Origin: Zantedeschia hybrid cultivar
Taxonomy: Eukaryota; Streptophyta; Magnoliopsida; Alismatales; Araceae
Reading direction: 5' to 3'
Length of the DNA: 64,000 nucleotides
NCBI GenBank assembly: GCA_030544215.1
Contig: JARZZO010000011.1
Span: 43,429,001 to 43,493,000, forward strand
Shown piece by piece: positions 53,970 through 64,000 of the stretch. A program made the translations under genes and the position numbers. How positions within the stretch are numbered: position 1 is the stretch's first letter; each line of letters begins with the position of its first letter. Under the pieces are notes generated by a model. The model had not been told where the DNA came from. It saw only the letters and a program-made list of their open reading frames with translations, and did not search any database.

Positions 53970-55275
53970 CTAAGGGTAGTACTTTTTAAGATACAGACCG
54001 TTCCAAGGATGAGTTAACTCCTGTCCTTCTGCATTGACTAAGTGATAAGCGTTACCAGGAAAAGCATGTGATATGACATATGGTCCTTCCCAGTTAGGTT
54101 GGAACTTAGAACGCGGACCACCAGGTTTTACAAAAATTCTTTTCACAACCATTTCACCAACTTTAAACTTTCGTTCAATGACCTTCTTTTTGTAAAAACG
54201 TGCTAATCTGTTTTGATATACTCTTGCATGATTAGCGGTTGACCATCTTTTCTCATCTAAGAGCTCTAGCTAAGCAAGGAGCGCATAGCAATGCTCATCA
54301 ATGGAAAAATTCCTTGCTCAGTTATACTCTTAATGATGGGATGAGGACTTTGTATGGCACCACCGCCTCCCTTCCAAATGTTAAGGAATAAGGAGTTTGC
54401 CCAGTGGGAGTGCGGATTGATGTTCGGTATGCCCATAGAGCCTCAATTAATTTTTCTGGCCAGTCCGAGAATTTATTAGACTTACACGTTTTCTTAATAA
54501 TTTTTATCAGAATCTTATTGGTTGCTTCTGCTTGGCCATTGCCTTACGGATAATAAGGAGATGAATGATGCAATGCAATTTTATACCTGTTGCAGAGGTC
54601 CTTCAGCTCTTGTGATATGAACTGTGGTCCATTGTTAGTGACGATGGTGCTTGGAATTCTAAATCTAGTGATGATGTTCCTCATGATGAACTTGCAGACC
54701 GTTGATGCTTTGATCCCCGTGTATACGTCGGCTTCCGCCCACTTGGTTAAATATTCTGTTGCCGTAAGAATGAAAGATTTTTGCTTGGTGGCAGAATTGG
54801 AATTACCAAGGGGACCAATGATGTCGAATGCCCATATGGAGAAAGGCCATGGGGATGAAACAGGATAGAGTGAAGATGCGGGGGAATGGATCTTATCAGC
54901 GTGAAGTTGATACTTAGCACACCTACGGACATATCCTACGTAATCCTCTTCCATAGTTGGCCACTAATATCCTTGTCTAAGGATTTTCTTTGATAGCATT
55001 TGTCCGTTAACATGACCACAACAAACTCCAGCATGAGTCCTTTCCATGATCTTCCAGAGCTCATCTTCATCTAGACATCTCAAGATAACACCATCAAATC
55101 CATGTTTATATAGAGTTTCTCCAACTATGGTGTATCTCTGAGCAACTCTCCTGATAGCCCTTTTCTCCTTAGTAGTGGCTTCTTTGAAGTATGACTGATC
55201 TTCACAGTACTTAGCAATTTCATAATACCATGGTTTCTCCTCGTCTTCCATCTCTTGTTGCCAATCTAGCAGCAT
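53970..55275 (-). pseudogene. Tat-2 integrase
   Basis: Zinc module HAGVCCGHVNGQ ... CAKYQLHADK (55060-54870). Core AFDIIGPLGN (Asp) and GNGQAEATNK (Glu) are present, but the middle catalytic motif reads VTNNGPQF where Tat-1 has VTDNGPQF, an Asp-to-Asn change expected to abolish activity. The C-terminal domain PNWEGPYVISHAF ends NGLYLKKYYP at 53970. Stops occur near 54957 and 54543, with further breaks between 54270 and 54160. There is no chromodomain. Confidence 0.85.
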
Positions 55276-55316
55276 AATTTCTCGCTTTTCTATAATATCC
55301 CCATCTCTAACCTTCT

Positions 55317-55829
55317 TCAGCAGTTTCTCTTTAACCTTAAGGAACGAAGGTCTTTCACTGCAGGAGAAAGACGCCTGTGAATAATGATTGACTCAGATTG
55401 CCCGTTGATCGGGAAATTTAGAGAAGATGCGAGAGAAGCTAAAGCGTCAGCTAGAATGTTCTGATTCCGAGGAACATGGACAAAGATCAGTTTGGTGAAA
55501 AGCTTGGCATAAGCTGAAGTGAGTTCCTGATTGGGCTTGAGTTTAGGATTAAGGGTACGATACTTAGTGAGTACTTGGCGAAGAATTAGCTGACTATCAC
55601 CCACAATTCTCAGTTTGGTGGTACCATGGAGATGAGTGGCCTCGAGGCCAGTAAGGAGAGCCTCATATTCAGCTATGTTGTTGGTGACATAGAAATCAAG
55701 CTGAAAGGCTTGTGGAATGGTGACACCTTCAGGTGATAGGAGAACAATGCCGATACCCTTATCATGAGAGTTCAGAGCTCCGTCAAAATGCAGAGTCCAC
55801 ATATCATCATTGATTTTATTTATGGACAT
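55317..55829 (-). pseudogene. Tat-2 archaeal-type RNase H (aRNH)
   Basis: Uninterrupted 170-codon frame with HFDGALNSHDKGIG, NIAEYEALLTGLEA, IVGDSQLILRQ and NILADALASLAS, all four catalytic acidic positions retained. A hallmark of Tat elements. It is part of a broken pol, so I list it as a pseudogene, although the domain itself is intact. Confidence 0.87.
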
Positions 55830-55868
55830 CAGTTCCTCATCCGGAAACTCCGATCGGACTAGATCAAA

Positions 55869-57508
55869 TCAAGGAAGAGGGTGATAAGCAAGATATTTTG
55901 CTATGGCATAGCCTTTGATTGCTTTATGCTGATTGTAGATAATATCAAATTGAGATAGAAAGCTCTGCCAACGTACTAACCTATCAGTGAGGATGGATTT
56001 TTCGAGGAGAAACTTAATGGGATTCATCCTAGCGATGAGATGAACTTCATGAGCCAGAAAATAGTGCTTCAATTTCTGAACTACCCATACAAGTGCTGCA
56101 CATGTTTTCTCCATTGTTGTGTCTCTTTGTTCAGCGGGGTTGAGAAGTTTTGAGAGATAGTGGCTGCCCTCTCCTTTCCTTCTTCATCTTATTGTGCTAA
56201 GACAGCCCCCACTGCATCATCCAGAACAGAAATATATAGAATTAAAGGTTCGTCCGGAGATGGCGGTCTCAAAACAAGAGGACTTGCTAAATAATCCTTT
56301 AATCCATCAAATGCCTCATGACACTTATCGCCTCAATCAAACTTGACTCCCGGTTTAATAAGATCATAGAACGGTTTACACCTTTGTGAATGCTGGGAGA
56401 CAAAGCTGCGAATAAACTGCAACTTCCTGATCAATCCTCTTAATTCTTTTGAATTCTTGGGGGGTGGCATTTCTCTAATAGCCTTGGCCTTGTTTGGATC
56501 GATCTCAATGCCCTGCATACTGATAATGGATCCAAGTAATTTTCCTGAGAATACCCCGAATACACATTTCTTGGGGTTCATTTTTAACTGATATTCTCTT
56601 GACCTCTCCAGAACCTTTGCCAGAACTTCAGCATGCTCAGCTTTAGTCTTGGATTTCACCAGCAGATCATCCACATACACTTCTAAGTTAATGTGCATCA
56701 TGTCATGGAATATCGCCATCATGGCTCTCTGATAAGTGGATCTAGTATTTTTCAATCCAAATGGCATAACGACTTAGCAATAAGTTTCCCAAGGCGTGGT
56801 GAATGATGTTTTCTCTTGATCCTCTTCTGCCAATTTAATCTGGTTATACTCCGAGAACCCATCCATAAATGACAGTGTTTCATAACCTGCCGTATTGTCA
56901 ATGAACACATCAATATGAGACAGTGGAAAATCGTCTTTAGGACATGCCCAGTTCAAATCTCAGAAATTAATACAAATTCTGACCTTCCCATCCTTTTTCA
57001 TAATCGGGACTATATTAGCCACCCATTGTGGATAGAGGACAACTCTAATGAATTTGCCTTTATGCAGCTTATCGACCTCTTCTTTCATTTTCAAAGCTAT
57101 TTGAGGGTGGAATCGCCTTACCGTTTGTTTAACCGGGATAACTCCATCTTTCAATGTCAATCTGTGTTCCACCAAGGAAGAATCTAATCCCGGCATATCT
57201 TCATAACTCCAGGTGAAAGTGTCCCTATAATCTTTAAGAACTTGGACCACTGCCTCTTCGTCTACTTCAGACAGGTTCTTTCTGACGAGGACAACCTTAG
57301 GTTCATCCTCAGTCCCTAAATTGATCTCTTTGGTAGGCTCTTCTGTGGCAGCTGAGGGTTCATCAAACCTCTTCACTCTACTGGCATATGCCTCAGTTGC
57401 ATCCTCGTCATCTTCTCCTTCTTCATTAATAGGGTCTTTCTCGTGTAACAACTCATATACCTCGTACCCATCATCGACTAATTCATCAACTTCACATTCT
57501 TCTGGCAT
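55869..57508 (-). pseudogene. Tat-2 reverse transcriptase and first RNase H
   Basis: Minus-strand order: acidic linker with VKRFDEPSAATEEPTKEIN (57390), RT N-terminus (SYEDMPGLDSSLVEH, KKDGKVRICINF), palm with MPFGLKN and catalytic YVDD (about 56675), connection (KMNPKKCVFGVFSGKLLG) and RNase H (MEKTCAALVWVVQKLKHYF, TDRLVRWQSFLSQFD). Stops near 56960, 56772 and 56333, and decay between 56330 and 56115 where the RNase H start should be. Confidence 0.85.
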
Positions 57509-58192
57509 CTAAATTGGATTTCCTAATAGCTGAGGGATTTGAGAGCAAGAAAGGCATCTTAAAGGTAACTCTTAGAGGTATCTATTTGGAACTCGTCTAC
57601 CCTTAGACTTTCTAAACTTCCTAACCTGATTAACCTACTTAGAACTAAACTCTTTAACTTCACTAGACTCCCTGTCATGACCTAAGGAGGACGTAGAAGG
57701 ATAAAAATTAAGGGGTACAGGAGAGAATACAGGTGAATCCTCCCGAGAGGAAGGACAGAGAGATCTAGAAGAGAATCTTGGCCGAACGACTCACGCAATG
57801 AGGTATGTTCAGACAAATATGAGGTTTCCTCAATGAGGATTTGGGAGGAAGAAGTTTCCAAATCAGCATTTTTTTGTGTGAATTATTTGAGTTTATCATA
57901 AAGTAAGAATGGTTGTGAATAGAAGGAGAATGAAATGATGGAGGTACCAGCATCAGTGCCCAAGGATTGGGGAGATCATACAATAGTATGTCCCAGATCA
58001 GATCGTAGATCCTCTCAAGGTCAAGAAGAATTTGAGGAATAAGATCTTGAGGGGATATAGTAATAGTAATGGGCGGAGCCCGTGGAATGTCTTCAGTAAT
58101 AATCCGCGACCAAGTCGAGGTCAAGAGCAGAGTGCATAACAGCATATGGAGTGTGAGAATGTGATGGGGATAGGCCCCCCTCCAGAGAAGAT

Positions 58193-59330
58193 CTATAGTA
58201 TAACCAGTTTCATAGGGGTCATCTGGCTCCCCTTCATCTGTTTCCTCGGACAACAGAATTCTTTTATCAAAAATGGCCCGGGCCTTTCAATTAATTTGTC
58301 TATTAGTGGCGGCCACTTTGGTTCTGATGGATTTAAGAATAGTCTGTTCAATGCAATATACAAGTCCCATGTGTCAAACCAGCAGTACCGTTCACATTCC
58401 GAATCTTGAGTCTTCCTCCTTTTCATCGGCCGCAGAGCCTCTAAAGACTGGTATGTCAGCAATTGTGAACAATGTCTAGCCAGGTCTTTCCCATATACAT
58501 CATGCAGGTCAAAATGAGAGGTAATCACTATTGTATTATTGTGGTCATGTTGAATCACGGGCCCTTTAACAAAATGAGTGGATAAGGTCCAAGTCAAGGG
58601 ATCCCAATTTTCTTTGCAGGGGGTAACCATTGTTTTCCATATCTTCTGACCATCTTCACCTTCTTGTTGTTCCACAATATTATGCCTCACTTTGTTCGGC
58701 CGGTAGCCTAGGCCATTGCCAGATACCCTTCTCTCTTTTGTCACTAGTTTAATTCTTCCTTGCAACCGGGTGCCCAAACCCTTTCCATGTTGATATCCCA
58801 CCTTCAACATGATGTTCCAGCCTGGGGTATTCATGGACTTCCTCCACTTCACGGCATTGATCGGGTAAAATGTAGGTATAATATGCTTAAAGGGTTCTGC
58901 CGAAAGGATGTAGGTTTGGCATAAGGAGATGTCTGGCCTCTGAGTAGTCGGAAGGATTGGATTGGAGCTTATATTCAGTGAGTGAGTTGCAACAAGGATA
59001 GGCATACTAGTGACTTTGATGATACGTCCTTTGTGAGGGAACTTGAGGCATTGGTGGTTTGTTGATGGAATCGCCTCAAGTGACTTGATATAAGGATGAC
59101 CGAGTATGCCTTTCAGTGAAGGGTCGATCTCGAGAATATGAAATTCGACTTCAGCATGATAAACAGGACCTAATTCTACCTTCAAATAAACCATGCCCAG
59201 AGGGGAACAGGTAGAGTTATTATAGGTTGTGACATAAATGAGAGAAGGCAACCATTTTTCTTTCGGGACTCCGCAAAGCTCCAGAGTTCTTGGTGGTAAC
59301 ACATTGATAGATGCCCCGGTATCTACTAGT
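58193..59330 (-). pseudogene. Tat-2 protease and G-patch region
   Basis: Aspartic protease site DTGASINV around 59325-59303 (a stop lies just upstream), then GHPYIKSLEAIPSTNHQC, homologous to RRPWMDQTLGVPSTNHQC in Tat-1. The G-patch-like segment GWNIMLKVGYQHGKGLG ... SGNGLGYRP lies at about 58800-58700. The frame stays open for 369 codons to 58193, into a linker of unknown role. Same order as in Tat-1. Confidence 0.82.
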
Positions 59331-59915
59331 CAAGTATCCACAGCCTTTCTACATATGTTGACAGTTATACTTAACGTCATACTCCTTGCTGCCAATGGTG
59401 CTAGTTCAGAAGTATGGAAGGATATAGAGGGCTGATCCCCTTGAGGTACCAACAATGCAGTGATCTTTTCCACTGGCATATCTTCGCTGACCATTACCCG
59501 TTGTAGGTAATCCATTAGGGCTTCTTGATGAATCTTGGATCTCTTGATCAACTCTAATTATAGAAATGCGCGCCGGCGTTCTATCCTGCTGTTTCAACAA
59601 ATCATAGTGAGTACCAGGTGTACTTTCTTCATTCTGGACTTCTTCTATCGGCTGTGATGGGCCATCTCACACCGTAGACTAGGGAACATTTTGTTAAATA
59701 TTCAGTCGCTTCGAAGTGCATGTTCTTCAATGGTGGAAGCTCCAAGCGTTATCTTGAGCATTGCCGTGTTGAGGAGCGGTCTGGAGGGTATGATGGTTTG
59801 GTAAGAGGGTGTTGGTGATTTGTTTGATGAAGGTAAGGGGACTCGGATGAGTGGTTTGGAGGGTTGTGGGTGGTGATAAATAGGTGAAGGTGATGGACCA
59901 TTTAGTGGGGGTACT
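59330..59915 (-). pseudogene. Tat-2 gag-protease linker (part after the solo LTR)
   Basis: Contains LKQQDRTPARISI and QEALMDYLQRVMVSEDMPVE, homologous to the linker LQKTPAKISI ... RETLFNFLQQITVNEDLPI of Tat-1, but in two frames. It is interrupted at 59920 by the Tekay solo LTR and continues at 62117. Confidence 0.65.
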
Positions 59916-60039
59916 GTACGTGTAAGGATTGAGGTTTCGGATCCTGTTATTGGGTCAGTTTTGGGGTTGGATCCCTTGGTTTGGGTCCTTGTGGGGCTGG
60001 GACTTGTATCATTTTTCACGTCGAGCTTGCTCGACATGG

Positions 60040-60247
60040 TTCAAATGGCGTCTAGTTAGCTGGATGCGTTTTAGGTTGTGCCACATGGACGCCACATGGG
60101 CTGGTGTTGGGCATGGGAGTACGGCCCCGATCTTCGTCTGAATGGCGTCTTGTATGGACGACGCCATTTAGGGTACGACCCTAGTATGTCAGTGTACAAC
60201 CCGTCTTGTCATCTGAATGACGTCGATTTTGGACGATACGTTTTATC
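60040..60247. repeat. Palindromic unit array A (3 units), solo LTR
   Basis: Units at about 60040-60073, 60136-60170 and 60212-60247. A perfect small hairpin, GTCGAGC TT GCTCGAC, sits just before them at 60020-60035. Confidence 0.7.
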
Positions 60248-60799
60248 TAGTTTCAGTTTGACCCCGCGAATCCTCCCTCCTTTCCCTCATTCTCTCCACT
60301 TCTTTCTCTCTGCTCCTCTTTCTCTCCAAACCTCCGGCACCCTTTTCCCCCTTATCCTTCCTTTCCTCTCCCCATTCCTCCTCTCCCTCCACTCCATCAA
60401 CCTCCTAACTTCCACCACTACCACCACCATTTCCTCCGCGGCCCATTTCTCTCCAGACAGCGGCCGACGTCTCGGTGGAGTAACGGCATCCACGGCAGTA
60501 CCAGTGGCGGCTCGTGGTGTGGCGGTTCGGCGGCTTGGAGCTCGGAGGAGTTTGAGTAACTGGTAGGGTGACGATCCTCACAATGTTTTGTTTAAAACCA
60601 TGTTTTCCCGCTTTCAAGCATGTTTAGGGGAATTTCGGGGTGAAAATTCTAATATCACAAAATTAGGAATGGTGGGTTTTTTATTAGGTATTTGGGTTCT
60701 CCTCTTACTCCTCTATTTTTTGACGTTTTTGTGCAATTTGGGAGAGAAAATCCCACCTTGTGAATTGGTGGAAGGTGGAGGGAGAACCTGTCTGTGAGG

Positions 60800-61130
60800 G
60801 TTAAATGGTGTCTGGGGATGGCGATGACATTTAAAAGGCGGCTACCACCCACGACGCGATTTATCCCAATTAACAGACTCTGTCTCTAGACTGAATAGCG
60901 TCCAGGGACAGCGACGCCATTCAAATGTCGACTCCTTTGAACGACGTGATTTAGTTCGGATCACCCCGAGGCCTAGTTCTATTTCTATCATGATTACGCG
61001 ACGAGGGATAGCGACGCCTTTTAAAAGGTGACTACCTTGCACGACACGTTTTAGGCCATTCTGAGGCCAATTCTCGTATGAACCAATTTAGGACTCTTGA
61101 ATGACGTCGAACACGGGTGATGCGATTCAA
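60800..61130. repeat. Palindromic unit array A (7 units), solo LTR
   Basis: Three pairs (about 60800-60863, 60891-60953, 60998-61053) and the final single unit at 61096-61130, the same arrangement as in all other Tekay LTRs of the window. Confidence 0.75.
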
Positions 61131-62121
61131 GAAAGAATCTCATTAACATGTGTTACATTATTAGATAGTTGGTCAATTGCATACTTGAAAACATACTCGA
61201 GGACGATGATTTCTACGTGATCGGATCGCACCGTGTTGCGTTTTGTGCGATCGTGGGCCTAGAGTGACAGTTGTTAGCACTTAGGCACCCTGTGTCGGTG
61301 TAGGAGTGACACAACGCCAGTGTAGGAGTGGTGGGGTGACGCCGAGAGAGAGGGTCACCTGGTGTGCCCCGGGGTATAGTTAGTACCGGTGTGGGAGTGG
61401 TACATTCGGAGTGTCACTCGTGTTGGGGGAAGTAGAACCACTTGGAGCCTATCAGGCCGGAGTAGCTAGCGCGCTATCCGATGGGTTGCTGTTTGGTCTC
61501 AGTGGGTCGATGTTTTCCGCGTTCGGCCGCGTGGTTTGTGTGTTTAGCCGAGACGCTAGTTGTGGACTCCGTGGTGGAGTCGTTTCAGAGTCGTGCATGT
61601 TACTGTTATGAATGCATCTGTTTTATATCGAAATTTGGGAATTGTGTTTACTGCTTTATCTATTTAAATTGCCTATCCATGTGTTGTTGTACTTGTGGGT
61701 GAGTGAGTGGGTGGTAGGGATCAAAGGATCCCTACTGAGTCTTTTTCGATGAGACTCACCCCTGTAGTTTTCAGGTGAGGGTTCCAGGCAAGCGTAGCGA
61801 GGAGAGTGTTGCATTGGGTTGCGCGCCAGCAGCCGCTGTTTCAAGATATGCCCCGATGTAGTTGTTATTTTCTTTTCTAGCCTGTACGCTTAATTATTTC
61901 TCTTCTGTTGGAATATGTAATTATTTGCTAAGTCAAGTCGAATTGTAATAATTTTTAATTTCTACACTTCTTTCACAATTCAATGTTATGTGGATGTTTA
62001 GCTTAGTTTATCATTTATTTTCTAGACTTATCGAGATCCTGGTTTGGCTCCAAATTTAATGATTCGGTATCCATTTAGTAATATGATCCCCGATTATAGA
62101 GTGGTGGGTCGTTACAGTACG

Positions 62122-63999
62122 GATGAGCAGTTTAGAGGGTTGTGCGGTACCGGGGTGGATGGTTGTTGTAGGTGATGTGGGGAAGGGTATACGGAGTAAT
62201 GGCTTAGATGGCATGTGGGGTGTATAGTTGGTTTGCGGAGGGTCATTTGGTGAAGATATGGTGACGGAGGGTGTAATGGATTTAATGGTGATGGGTTCTG
62301 ATTTAGGTATGCGGAAGATGCGGCGAGGCGATTGTTCGGCAGTGCTTGATACATGACTTGTTGAATAGATAGAAGAAGAATCCTCTACTTTCCACTGTTG
62401 CCCTCTACTAGCCTCAGACTGGCTATTTGTTAGGATGGGGGCAATTTGGTTCTAATGTTGGTGTTCCGTCACTGCGTTCTGTACTATGCCCATATTCTGT
62501 GGTGCTGCTTGTTGTGCCGGGGCCCTTTGGACTTGCTGTTGCTGCAGTGGTGGCTGTAGCTGTGGCTGTTGCTGTTGCTGTGGCCTTTTTACGTTCAAGG
62601 CGGCTATGTACTTCTTCATCTCTTCCCAATCAATCCCTCTTTGATCATTGAGGTCGTGAATGTAATCTCAAAAATGAAAGCAAGCATCTACTGTGTGTCC
62701 CGGTTGACGATGGAACATATAGTAACGTGACATGTCAACATTTGGTGGCCAAACAACTCTTTCTTTTGGTAACACTAAGGCGTTGGCCACCATAAGGGCA
62801 TTGAATATATCCGTGAGGGATTCTGGTAATTGTGGGTGTACCGACCTTCTGGGGCTAGGAGGTTTCCTCTGTTGTAGATAGTTAGGAGGAGGAACATGAG
62901 TGTAATTCGGTTGCTGCCGAGGTGGATTGTATACTTGCTGATGGGAATGTTGCGGTGCTGACTGAAGCTGCTGAGTAGAAGGCATGTAACCCTATTGGTT
63001 TTGAGGCTTGGGTGACTGATATTCTTGCTGATTCCTTATAAACTGGGGCTGATTATTGTTCATTATGTTGACTTGTTCGTGAGACAATATACCCTCGGTA
63101 GTTGGACCCATAGAAGAAGAATTGGGGATAATAGACTTCCTAGGTGGAGGTCTATTGGGTCGATGAGGATCAAAAACATTAGCAAAGGTGGAGTCTTTGA
63201 ACGCATTCTAAGCATAATGTGCTCTTTCATACAGATCTGCCATGGTAGTCAAGTTATTCAGTGTCAGCACTAGCTTGTACTGTGGGGTGGCGTTGGCAAC
63301 CATCATCTTTACCAATTCTTGTTCGGACAAATGATCTCTTATCTTTTCAGCCATCCCTCGCCACCTATTGGAAAACACTATGAAGTCTTCATCCGGCTTC
63401 ATCTTCTCATTGAACAAGTCAGTGATGGATAAGGTAGGTGCCACCCTATCTTTGTATCTTTACAGGAACCTCTTCGACACCATGTTGAAGTTCTCTACCT
63501 CACTTGGGTCTAAAGAGAAGAACCACTCCAAGGTTGATCCCTCCAACGTTCTTCTGAAGAGGAATGCCAGTGCTTTTTTATCATGCTGCCAAAATGATGA
63601 TTCATACAGAAATTCTTTGATGTGAAGGAAAGGGTTGCCTGTGTTGTTGTACTTTTTGTAGACTGACATTTCAGAAGGCAAAAGGTGGAATACTGGCAAA
63701 TCAGGGACAGAGAATCGGGAGCGGCCATCTTGTCCATATTCTTTTCAAGATTCTTGAACCGCTCATCCATCTGGGACAATTTGTTAAGTAGGAGTTGGGT
63801 GGTAGAATCCGTTGGTGGAGGTGGTGGTTGTTCAAAAGACTACCTCCGCGAATAAGCAGGGATGCAAGGATAGTGAGGTTGTGAACTGGCGGCGTTCCCA
63901 CCATGCCCGAAAACATTCTGATAAATTGGGGTTTGTGGCCTAACAGGATGTTGTGAACTAGATTGTTGAGGACTTCTGTGTCGCGGAGTGGAAACATGA
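62122..63999 (-). pseudogene. Tat-2 gag (degenerate, N-terminus outside window)
   Basis: Minus-strand core: YKKYNNTGNPFLHIKEFL, FRRTLEGSTLEWFFSL (63650-63530), KPDEDFIVFSNRWRGMAEKI (63400-63340), then a Pro/Gln-rich linker and a finger region RYYMFHRQPGHTVDAC (62735-62690). The first Cys of the finger is Tyr here, while Tat-1 has RYCPYHRIPGH. A Gln-rich tail (62520-62600) follows. Stops separate at least four segments (for example near 63460, 63208, 62995 and 62670). Confidence 0.82.
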
Positions 64000-64000
64000 A

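Larger units (their letters stand above)
59921..62116 (+). mobile_element. Tekay-type solo LTR (2196 bp) in Tat-2
   Basis: Starts TGTAAGGATTGAGGTTTCGG, ends GGTGGGTCGTTACA, and is flanked by the perfect 5-bp duplication GTACG (59916-59920, 62117-62121). No internal sequence remains, so two LTRs recombined after insertion. It has about ten GGCGTC/GACGCC units and many more mutations than the Tekay-B and Tekay-C LTRs. Confidence 0.95.
38076..64000 (-). mobile_element. Tat-2: second Tat-type element with antisense PMD cassette (incomplete)
   Basis: Minus-strand relative of Tat-1. From its 3' end: LTR (38076-38282 plus 45288-46263, split by Tekay-C), non-coding region, genes B and A on the plus strand, then integrase, aRNH, RNase H, RT, G-patch/protease and gag up to the window edge. 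A Tekay solo LTR interrupts the gag-pro region. Order and spacing match Tat-1, but sequence identity is low in gag and in the LTRs, so these are two related families and not recent copies. Its 5' LTR lies beyond 64000. Confidence 0.82.

Noticed and set aside
62423..62629. Ala/Thr repeat frame near 62550
   Set aside because: It is an out-of-frame reading of the Gln-rich tail of Tat-2 gag (CAG/CAA repeats).

Overview
The window is nuclear DNA from a flowering plant with a large, repeat-rich genome. Essentially all of it is LTR retrotransposons nested inside one another, and I see no ordinary host gene, rRNA or tRNA gene. The plant assignment rests on the element lineages: Ty3/gypsy Tekay/Del-type chromoviruses with an initiator-Met tRNA primer site, Ty3/gypsy Tat-type elements with a second RNase H, Ty1/copia, and plant-mobile-domain (PMD) proteins. 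The species cannot be named from the sequence.

Layout, left to right. (1) 1-4654: the 3' part of a decayed Tekay element (gag, integrase, 3' LTR), next to a 140-bp Tekay gag fragment (4655-4797). (2) 4834-6895 and 38026-38075: the two halves of an old copia element on the minus strand (3' LTR, RNase H, end of RT). It is split exactly inside its RT/RNase H frame by (3) Tat-1 (6896-38025, plus strand, target duplication GTTTC). Tat-1 in turn holds a nearly intact young Tekay element, Tekay-B (13047-22417, minus, duplication AGAAG), and a copia solo LTR (25828-27597). (4) Tat-2 (38076 to beyond the window end, minus) appears to have inserted about 45 bp from the Tat-1 site in the same copia element. 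Its 3' LTR is split by Tekay-C, a gag-only element (38283-45282, duplication GTTCT). Its gag-pro region is split by a Tekay solo LTR (59921-62116, duplication GTACG).

The two Tat elements are the most informative part. Each carries gag-pro-(G-patch)-RT-RNaseH-aRNaseH-integrase on its sense strand. Between pol and the 3' LTR each carries a convergent two-gene cassette on the opposite strand. Gene B is an RT-unrelated PMD/DUF7745-like protein with one intron. Gene A has an acidic N-terminus, a plant mobile domain and a coiled-coil tail over seven exons. Exon boundaries, splice phases and gene order are shared between the copies, so the cassette is an inherited part of this family and not a chance capture. 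Gene B has its own TATA box in both copies.

The second striking layer is a family of short (about 32-36 bp) imperfect palindromes with arms GGCGTC / GACGCC extended by A/T-rich ends. About a dozen copies sit in every full Tekay LTR here. They also occur in the LTR, intergenic spacer and first intron of the unrelated Tat-2 element. Tat-1 carries analogous arrays with different arms (GGAAGGC / GCCTTCC and GGACGGCCA / TGGCCGTCC). The two LTRs of Tekay-B differ by the loss of exactly one such unit.
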